Shown: in pieces, positions 44,469-53,300 of the stretch | Layout: each line of letters begins with the position of its first letter | Numbering within the stretch: the stretch's first letter is position 1 | The notes under the pieces: generated by a model | What the model was told of the DNA's origin: nothing | The model's database searches: none | What the model saw: only the letters and a program-made list of their open reading frames with translations | NCBI GenBank assembly: GCA_963662865.1 | Contig: OY759969.1 | Span: 1,550,001-1,614,000 of the forward strand | Direction of reading: 5' to 3' | DNA length: 64,000 nt | Origin: JAJDYQ01 sp963662865 | Lineage (GTDB): Bacteria > Pseudomonadota > Gammaproteobacteria > JAJDYQ01 | Position numbers and translations under genes: made by a program

Positions 44469-44749
44469 GGTGGTTTTATTGGTTTGACCGATTCATGGTC
44501 CGGATGCCTGATCTGCACCTACCCCGCCTTGCCACAGGGCGCACAGTAAACAACATTGGGAAACGACTGTAAACAGCACTTGCTTTTTATCGATTGATGC
44601 CCAGTATGTTACCTTGGATATCATGGTATCCGGTCTGCTTTGTCCGGGTTTAAATCATTAATTTCCCATGCTATACTCGGAACAAACCCAGTTCGGACCT
44701 GTCATTTGATCACAGGTGTAATTAGTGTAAATTCAGGAGAAACATAATT

Positions 44750-45427
44750 ATGGAACAGTTTAATCAGGCACTAAGTCGTTCTCAGACGTCAATCGTCTCT
44801 ACCAACAAGGTGCTGAAAAATACTTATCTACTGCTGTCCGCCACGCTGGCTGTCAGTGCTATTTCCGCTGTCGTTTCCATGGCGCTTGGCGTGCCCGTGT
44901 GGACGTATATGGCCTCGATAATCGTCAGTATGGTTCTTGGCATATTTGTCTTGCCTAAAACGGCCAACTCTGCGGCCGGCATCGGTGTCATCTTTCTGAT
45001 TACCGCCCTGATGGGCTTTGGCCTGGGCGCAATTCTACAGGTTTATGCCGCCATACCTAAAGGGCCAGAGGTTATCGCCACGGCATTCGGCGGCACCGCA
45101 GCAATCTTCCTGAGCCTGTCCGGCTACGCGCTGGTGAGCCGCCGTGACTTCAGTTTCATGGGTGGCTTTCTGTTTGCCGGTATGATGGTCGTTATGGTTG
45201 GCATCCTGGCTAACCTGTTCTTCTCGCTGCCCGCGCTGTCGCTCGCGCTGTCCGCTGGCATCATCCTGTTGATGAGCGGTTTTATCCTGTTTGATACCAG
45301 TCGCATCATTAACGGTGGTGAAACCAACTACATTATGGCGACTTACGGCCTTTACCTGAGCATCTTCAATATTTTCATCAGCCTGCTACAAATCCTGATG
45401 GCATTTGCCGGCGGTGATGAGCGGTAG
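44750..45427 (+). CDS. Bax inhibitor-1/YccA family membrane protein
   Basis: A 225-residue protein with about seven hydrophobic segments and the family's C-terminal FDTSRIINGGETNYIMATYGLYLSIFNIF. In Escherichia coli YccA modulates the membrane protease FtsH. A good CAGGAG precedes the ATG and a clear terminator follows. A 280-base gap separates it from the tRNA upstream; no element is recognised there. Confidence 0.94.
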   Translation: MEQFNQALSRSQTSIVSTNKVLKNTYLLLSATLAVSAISAVVSMALGVPVWTYMASIIVSMVLGIFVLPKTANSAAGIGVIFLITALMGFGLGAILQVYAAIPKGPEVIATAFGGTAAIFLSLSGYALVSRRDFSFMGGFLFAGMMVVMVGILANLFFSLPALSLALSAGIILLMSGFILFDTSRIINGGETNYIMATYGLYLSIFNIFISLLQILMAFAGGDER

Positions 45428-45443
45428 TCTGCTTTTATCCTGC

Positions 45444-45470
45444 AAAAGCCCCGTTTAACGGGGCTTTTTT
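45444..45470 (+). terminator. Rho-independent terminator after the YccA-like gene
   Basis: AAAAGCCCCGT (45444-45454) pairs with ACGGGGCTTTT (45458-45468), ending in a run of six T. Confidence 0.92.
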
Positions 45471-45501
45471 ATGGCTGATTATGAAATACCGAGGAAGTTA
45501 A

Positions 45502-45687
45502 ATGGAAATGGCATTAAAAATCATGGCCGCTATTGCTATTGGCATGATGCTGTTTGCCATGTGGCCGGCCTATAAATACTGGTCACAAAACGGACCGAAG
45601 GCGAATAAGGGTGACTGGGCAAATGTCGTCTTTATTCTCGGGCTGGTAGTGCTTTTTGTGTCGCTGTTGATTATGTCGGTACAGTAA
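45502..45687 (+). CDS. Small two-segment membrane protein, unknown function
   Basis: A 61-residue protein with two hydrophobic helices (about 5-23 and 40-58) joined by a polar loop with KYWSQNGPKANKGDW. A GAGGAAG ribosome-binding site precedes the ATG. It lies beyond the terminator of the YccA-like gene, so it either has its own promoter or depends on read-through. No family recognised. Confidence 0.7.
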   Translation: MEMALKIMAAIAIGMMLFAMWPAYKYWSQNGPKANKGDWANVVFILGLVVLFVSLLIMSVQ

Positions 45688-45718
45688 GCACTCTCTGCCG
45701 GGGAACGCCGGATAACGG

Positions 45719-46993
45719 TCAGGTTATTTTCTCAAGCCCGCCCATGTAACTTCCAAGAACATCCGGCACCGTAATTGAGCCGTCCGCATTCTGGTAGTTT
45801 TCCATCACGGCCACCAATGCCCTGCCTACCGCCAGACCTGAACCATTGAGTGTGTGCAACAATTCCGGTTTGCCTGTTTCAGGGTTGCGCCAGCGCGCTT
45901 GTAAACGACGCGCCTGGAAATCTGTAAAATTACTACAGGATGATATCTCACGGTATTTTTGTTGGCCTGGCAACCAGACTTCGATGTCGTAGGTCTTGGC
46001 TGCCGAAAATCCGGTATCACCGGTACATAGAGTCAGCACTCTGTAAGGCAAATTCAGCTTTTGCAGGATAGCTTCGGCATGGCCGGTCAGTTCTTCCAGG
46101 GCACTCCAGGAGTCCCGTGGTTTTACCGCCTGTACCATTTCCACTTTTTCGAACTGGTGCTGACGAATCAGGCCCCGCGTATCCTTGCCGTAAGAACCTG
46201 CCTCACTCCTGAAACACGGCGTATGGGCCACCCATTTTCGCGGCATGGACTCATCGTCAACAATGGTATCGCGGATCATATTGGTCACCGGCACTTCCGC
46301 CGTCGGTATCAGGTAGTAACCCGAATCGCCTTCCAGCCTGAATAAATCCTCTGCAAATTTCGGTAATTGCCCTGTTCCCCGCAGGCTTTCACTGTTCACC
46401 ACACAGGGCACCCAGGTTTCGGTGTAACCATGTTCGTTGATGTGCGTATCCAGCATGAATTGCGCCAATGCACGGTGGAGCCGGGCTATCCGGCCACTCA
46501 GTACGACAAAACGTGAACCGGTAAGTCTGGCAGCCGTCCCGATGTCCATACCACCGAGCGCTTCTCCCAGATCGACATGGTCTTTAGGCTCAAAATCAAA
46601 CCGTCTCGCCTCCCCCCAGCATCGTTCTTTCCGATTATCGTTTTCATCCTTTCCCACCGGCACGGAGTCGTCCGGGATATTGGGTATCCCAAGACTGTAG
46701 TCCAGAGTTGCCGCCTGTAGTTCAGAAAGCTGTTGTTGCGCTTTTTTGAGCTCATCGCCCAGGCGGGCGACGGCTGACAGCATGGATTGTATGTCCTTGC
46801 CCGCGGCTTTGGCCTTGCCGATATCTCTGGATTTCGCGTTTCTCTCGCTCTGAAGCTGCTGTGTGTGAATCTGTAAACTTTTTCTACGCACCTCAAACTG
46901 CTCAAGACTTTCAATATCGAGGTGAAAGCCTCTGTCTTTGAGTTTTTCGGCAATGGCGACGGCTTTGATTCTAAGTAATCTGGGGTCTAGCAT
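45719..46993 (-). CDS. serS: Seryl-tRNA synthetase
   Basis: A 424-residue class II synthetase: N-terminal coiled-coil arm (about 30-100) that grips the long variable arm of tRNA-Ser, then the catalytic domain with motif 2 (FRSEAGSYGKDTRGLIRQHQFEK) and motif 3 (NGSGLAVGRALVAVMENYQ). Two serine tRNA genes lie within the preceding ten kilobases on the same strand. Confidence 0.97.
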   Translation of the reverse strand: MLDPRLLRIKAVAIAEKLKDRGFHLDIESLEQFEVRRKSLQIHTQQLQSERNAKSRDIGKAKAAGKDIQSMLSAVARLGDELKKAQQQLSELQAATLDYSLGIPNIPDDSVPVGKDENDNRKERCWGEARRFDFEPKDHVDLGEALGGMDIGTAARLTGSRFVVLSGRIARLHRALAQFMLDTHINEHGYTETWVPCVVNSESLRGTGQLPKFAEDLFRLEGDSGYYLIPTAEVPVTNMIRDTIVDDESMPRKWVAHTPCFRSEAGSYGKDTRGLIRQHQFEKVEMVQAVKPRDSWSALEELTGHAEAILQKLNLPYRVLTLCTGDTGFSAAKTYDIEVWLPGQQKYREISSCSNFTDFQARRLQARWRNPETGKPELLHTLNGSGLAVGRALVAVMENYQNADGSITVPDVLGSYMGGLEKIT

Positions 46994-47314
46994 AATAAAA
47001 TAACAGCCATATTATTCGTATATCGTTGCAGATCAGGAAACGGTCCGGCTGGGTTCGACAGGCAGTCAAAGGTCTTCAATCGTGGCGGCGATTTTATCAG
47101 CCGAATCAAAAAACTCCAGTAGTTGTATGAGTCCGCCACAAATTGCACTTTTTGTTGTGGTTGATAATGTACTGGACTGAGGGTTGTCATCCCAACCCTT
47201 TGTGCAATCAAAAGACGGACAATCCGGCTGGCCTGAATCAAGCGGAATAGAAAGCCGGATAGAAACGAACAAGGCGGCTGGTATTGCGGCAATAACCGGC
47301 GGCCATGTCGAATG
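46994..47314. other. Intergenic region between serS and the giant autotransporter gene
   Basis: About 320 bases with no supported gene. Short frames here are not backed by a ribosome-binding site or family match. The serS promoter should lie at its left end. Confidence 0.5.
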
Positions 47315-50300
47315 CTACCAGCGCAGCTTCCACTGTGCGCCGATGCCGTGGTTGGTTTTGCCTTCGTCGTCCCGGCGGCGCAGCGCCTTGACGTCCAACT
47401 CGGTATCCAGGTCACCCGGTGCCGACAGCAGACGCCAGCCCAGGGTCAGGTCGTGCCCGGCATCGGACGACGACAGGCCCGCATACGGGATGCCGGTGGC
47501 GCCGTCATTCAGGGCCAGGCCCCACTCGCCCTCCAGGCTCCAACGACCGGAGGCCGGGCCGGGCTGCGATGAATCTTCCTCCAGTGCGTCCGACAGCGAA
47601 TCCGACAACAGCCGATCCAGGCCACCCGAGGCCGGGGCGGTGCCGTATTCCTGACGTAGACTCAGCGACGGCCCATGAGCGGAACCCGGCTGCCGTTCAT
47701 AGCGCAGCGAACCGGACACGCCCCACTCACGCCGGTCGGCGGCCTCATGATCCAGCAGACGCCGGCCACGCAGGTCAATGGTCAAGCCCCTGGAGGGCAA
47801 CTGCCAACTGATGCCGCCGCCCAGTTCCACGCCCAGGCCGTCGCTGGTATCGCCGCCGTCATAGCGCATCCCCAACTCCAGTTCCGGAATCAACCGGCCA
47901 CCGTCCGCCTGCGGCAACTGCCAGGACCACTCCAGACCCATTCGGAAACGCTGCGTGTCCGCCGACATACCCGACATACCGTCGGCATCGTCCGACTCAA
48001 TACGCGCCAGCGCCGCATCCGAGATCAGCGTCAGCGTCAGGCCGCCCTCCTCTAGCGGGCGCTCCAGCAGTATCCCGCGCACACCGGCCGAGGCCGATCT
48101 CTGCTCGATGTCATGCTCCGTACTCATCGTGGCCGAAGTCTGCTCCAGGGTCTGCTCCAGCTCGCCACGGCCATAACTCGCCGCCGCCCACACCTGCAAT
48201 CGCTGCGTTACGTTATGCCGGATATACGGCAGCAGCGAGGTCAGCTGGCTCGACAACTCGCCCTGTTCCGAAGCACCGCTCCAATCGCCATCGCCGTCGC
48301 TGTACGACAGCGCCAGTCCGAGCAGCGTGCGGCCATTGTCACGATCCACGCCCAGCATGCCGGTGGTCACCTCGCCATCCACCGCGATGCCGTCCTGGTC
48401 ATCCTCGTAGCGCGAATAGGACGCCTGGCCCCACACCGAAACCCCGTTCTCCCCGCCGCGGTGCACAAAGCGGCTGCCGCGCAGCATATCGCGCAGCGAC
48501 AGTGTCCTGGACAGATTCAATAGCCGGTCAACCGAACCGGCGCCCAGGCCATCACCGCCGCCTCCGCCCTGGCCGAAGCCGTCCGCGCCCAAACCATATC
48601 CCGTGCCGGTTCCATTACCGCCCCCATGCAGCGCTCGACCAGCGGACAGGCCACTCACATTGCCCGACAGCCCAGGTTGATCGGCCACCGACAAGCGGTA
48701 ATCCAGGCCGCCCAGCAGATGCTCTACCGCCGTCAGACCGAAACGCGGCAGCCAGGCTTCCTGTGCCGCCTGCATCTCTTGCATCGCCCCCGTACCGACC
48801 GGGGCCGCGTCGTTGTCGGCGATCGTCAGTGTGTGCACACGATCGGTGCCCACCGTGTAACCCGAACCTGCGGTCAGGGTCAGTATGACCGTCTCGCTGC
48901 CCTCTTGTGTGCTGTCATCGGTGATGACCACCGAAATATTAACGCTGGACGCACTCGCAGACGCCACGACCGTGCCGGTCAGCGCGGCGTAGTCGGCCGC
49001 CGTGCTGGTGCCGGCCACCGTGTAGCTGATCGTCGTGTTCGCGGCTGGCACCGGAGTCAAATTGACTACCACGTTGTAGGTACCCGAGCCTTCGTTGGTG
49101 GTAAAACCGGCCACGGCGAACGAGGCGACCGGCTCGTCGTCGTCGGTGACCGTGACTTCCACCGTGGCTATGGCCAGACCATCCGGGTAACCCGCACCGT
49201 CGCCGTCGCCGCTGTCTATACTATGGCTGATGGTCGCCGTGCGGTTACCGCCAACGTTGTCGTTGACGCCCGTCACCGTCACGGTCTGTACCGTATCCCA
49301 GTTGCTCGCAGTGAACTCCAGGCTCAGCGGCGCCACGGTCGCCGCACCGGGCGTGTCGGAGGCCACCGTGATCTCGACATCGCCGGCCGGTGGCGTGTCC
49401 AGCACCACCGTGTAGGTGTCCATGCCGTTAGCCTCGGCGACCGTGATGCGGGCCGTGCTCAGGGTCACGCCCGCCACCGCATCGTCGTCGGTCACCGTCA
49501 CCGTGACATCCTGATTCAGGTCACCCACCGCATAGCTGCCGCCGTCGCCCGTAGTGATCGCATGGCCGATGGTCGACTCACGGTCGCCGGTATCGTCGTC
49601 GTTTATGCCGGTCACCGTGACCGTCTGCGCCGTGTCCCAGTTGACCGTCGTGAACGTCAGGCTGGTCGGGGTCGCCGTGGCCGCGCTGGTCAGACCGGAG
49701 GTCACCGTGATCTCCACTTCGCCGGACGGTGGCGTGTTCAGCACCATCGTGTAGGTGTCCATGCCGTTAGCCTCGGCGACCGTGATTTCGGTCTCGCTCA
49801 GGGTCACGCCCGGTGCCACATCGTCGTCGGTCACCGTCACCGTGACCGCCGCCGGGGTCGGAGGGCCACCGGTCGGGTAGTCGCCGCTGTCGCCGCTGCT
49901 GATGCGGTGGCTGAGCGTCGCCATGCGGGCATCGCCGGGGTTGTTTATATTGTCATCAACTCCCGTGACCGTCACCGTCTGCTCCATATCCCAATTGGTC
50001 ATAGTGAACGTCAGGATCGGCGGGCTCACCGTGGCCGCACTGGTCAGGTCGGAGGTCACCGTGATCTCCACCCCGCTCGCCGGTTGGGTGGCCAGCACCA
50101 CCGTGTAGGTGTCCGTGCCACCGGCCTCGCTGCCGTTCTCCAGAACCGTGGTGGTACCCGCCGTCTCGCTGATGGTGATGGCCGCCGTGTCGTCGTCGGT
50201 GATGATCACCGTCACAGCGCCTGTGACCGCGCCATAACCTGTCGTGCCTGAGGCCGTATGCGTCAGACTCACCGTGTCGTCTGCCGCGTCGCCGTCCTGA

Positions 50301-53300
50301 ACCGCGGTCACCGTCACCGTCTGGGCCGTGTCCCAGTCGGTCATCGTGAACGTCAGGCTGGTTTCGTCCGGCGTCAGGTCGGTGCCGCTATGACCGCTGA
50401 CCGTGACCGTCACGTCTCCCGTCGGGATAGTCGTCAGGGCCACCGTGTAGTTGGCGGTGGCACCTTCGGCTACCGTGATCATCTCGCCAGAGAACGACAG
50501 GCCGGCCTCGTCGTTGTCGCTTACCGTCACCATGACAGCCGCCGGGGTCGGGGGGCCATCGGTCGGGTAGGTGCCGCCGTCGCCGCTGCTGATGCGGTGG
50601 CTGAGCATCGCCGTGCGTTCGCCGCCGGCGTTGACCCGATTGTCGTTGACGCCCGTGACCGTCGCCGTCTGCTCCATATCCCAGTTGGCCGTCGTGAACG
50701 TCAGGATCAGCGGGCTCACCGTGGCCGCACTGGTCGTATCGGAGGTCATCGTGATCTCCACCCCGCTCGCCGGTTGGGTGGCCAGCACCACGGTGTACGT
50801 GCCCTCACCACCCTCTGCAATCGTTATCGCCGTCTCGCTGATGGTCACGTCCGCCGTGTCGGGGTCGGTGATGGTCACCGTCACCGCGCCTGTTATCGAA
50901 CCATCATAATCGGCTGCGCTGCCTGAGGCCGTATGTGTCAGGCTCACTGTGTCGTTCGCCGCGTCGGCGTCGGTAGCCGCCGTCACCGTGAAGGTCTGTA
51001 TCATATTCCAGTTGGTCGCCGTGAACTCCAGGCTGTTCGGATTCAGTGTCAGGTCGGTGCCGGAGTGACCCGTGACCGTCACCGTGACATTGGCCATCGG
51101 GGCGGTTGCCAGGGACACCGGGTAACCGACACCATCGGTATCGCCTTCAGCGACCGTCAGGGTCAGTGGCAGCACGATGGTCGGATCCTCCATGATGGTG
51201 AAGTCCAGGCTGCCTGTGCCGCTGGCGCCGCCGCCCAGGCCGGTGCCGGAGTTGCTGTCCAGGGTGCCCAGGGCGATGGTGATGGTCTCGCTGGCGTCGG
51301 ACGTGCCGTCAACCTGCACGGCCAGGGCCAGCGTGGCGGTGGCCAGGGCCGGGCCGGTAAATGTCACCGTGCCGACGTTGCCGGTGTCCGGGATGTTGTA
51401 GGCAAGGCCGCTCGCCGCGGTGCCGGTCAGGGTGTAGTCCGTGCCCCGTGTCGCGGTGCCGCCCAGGGTCAGCGGTACGGCCAGGCTTTCTCCGGCAACC
51501 AGGGCGCGGTCCAGGGTGACCGTGAGGTTGCGGGTGACGCCCTCACTGATATTGCCCGCCGTGCCCGTCAGGGTCACCGTGGTGGCGTCGTCGTCGGTCA
51601 CCCCGACCATGGCCGAGGACGGCATACCGACGGTGTAACCGGTGCCGTCCGCTATGGTTACCGTGATGGTGCCGTTGGTCTCGTCGGTGCTGTCGGTCTG
51701 TGTGGGGATTTCAACGGTGGCCGTGGTGGCTCCGGACAGGGTGACCATGTTATCGCCTTCGTCGCCTGAGTCCAGATAATCACCGGCGGCGGCGTCCGCT
51801 ACGGTCAGGTCAATCATCAGGGCGCTGCTCGGAACTCGATTGGCTGTCACGGTGAAGGTCGCGGGGCTGCCTTCGGTGACGGCAGTTCCGCCGGTGATGC
51901 TGATGAGCAGCGGGTCTTCGATGCTGAAGTCGTCCAGGCTGTCTGTGCCGCTGGCGCCGCCGCCCAGGCCGGTGCCGGAGTCGCCGTCCAGGGTGCCCAG
52001 ACCGATGATGACCGTCTCGCCGCTGGCCTCAACATCGCTGTCGGGGGTCGCGCTCAGGGTCAGGGTGGCGATAGTGGCCGATGGGCCGGTAAAGGTCACC
52101 GTGCCTGTGGCGCTGTCCAGGCCGGTGTAGGCAACGCCGCTCGCCGCGGCGCCGGTGACGGTGTAGTCCGTGCCCGGTGTCGCCTCACCCATGAAGGTCA
52201 GCGGCACCGCCAGTGCCTCGCCCTCGGCCAGGGCGCGGCCCAGGGTGACGGTGATTTCTTTGGCGGCGCCTTCCATGACGTTGCCCGCGGCACCCGCCAG
52301 GGTCACTGTGGTGGCGTCGTCGTCGGTCACCGTCGCCGTGATGGGGTCCGAGGTGAGGCCGCTGTAGTTGGTGTCTGTGGAGGTGATGGCGTGGCTAATG
52401 GTCACTTCCTGATTGGCGGCGTCGGCGTTGTTATTCTCCCCGGTGACGGTGAAGGTCTGGGCCATGGCCCAGTTGGCGCTGGTGAATACCAGGTTGTTGG
52501 GATTGATCGTGGCGGTGGCCGGTGTGCCTGAGGTGGGTGTGATGGTCACGTCTGCGGTCGGTTGTGAGGTCAGCATCATGCCGTAGTCGTCCGTGCCGCC
52601 TTCGGCGAGCGTGGTGGCGTCGTTCGTTTCGGTAATGGTCACGCCCGCCGTGTCGTCGTCGGTGATGGTGTAGGTGACGGTGGTGGCGTCTTCTTCGAAG
52701 ATGACATTGACGAAGGTGCCGAACCGGACCAGAGCCAGCGTCACCGTCTCATCGGATTCATCCACTGTGTCGCCGTTTGCCCGAATCCTGAACGGAAGGG
52801 TGGCCCGATTGGCAGGAAAATTCAGAATAAGGGTTGGATCGCTTGCCGAACCGTCGGTATTGGAGCCGGCTACAAAGACAGAGTAGTCATTGCCACCACG
52901 GGTGGCGGTACCGCCCAGCTGAATACTGAAGGAAACCACTTGCGGATTAGGCGGATCCATGGTCACCGTCATGGTCGCACCGTCGGTCAGCCCCGAATCG
53001 CCCTCGGCTCCCATTTCGGAGTCGAGACTGAGCGACATGGTGTGGCGCACGGAGTCCAGCACCTCCAAATCCAGGGTGTTGGTGGTCGCGTGCGGGTCGG
53101 CGCCGCCGCCGACATTGGTGCCCAGGGTTGTGCGGTCAAAGCCGTTGGTGCCAGCTCCGTCCGGGCCGAGGGCGATGGTGTAGGTCTCGGTACCGCCCTC
53201 GTCGGTTTCGTCGAATGTCGGTGTCAGAATCAGGTTGGCGCCGCCGAAGCTTGCAGCATCTGAAATGCGTAGCAGCGGGGTGGAAGTGTCCTCGCCCGAC

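Noticed and set aside
47000..47400. CRISPR array or integron in the accessory stretches
   Set aside because: No regularly spaced direct repeats, cas genes, integrase or attC-like sites were seen anywhere in the window; the repeats near 47-55 kb are coding.
48626..50926. Long plus-strand open frames (541 and 222 codons) opposite the giant gene
   Set aside because: They are shadows of a GC-rich, stop-poor repetitive gene on the other strand; their translations are arginine- and histidine-rich low-complexity sequence without ribosome-binding sites.
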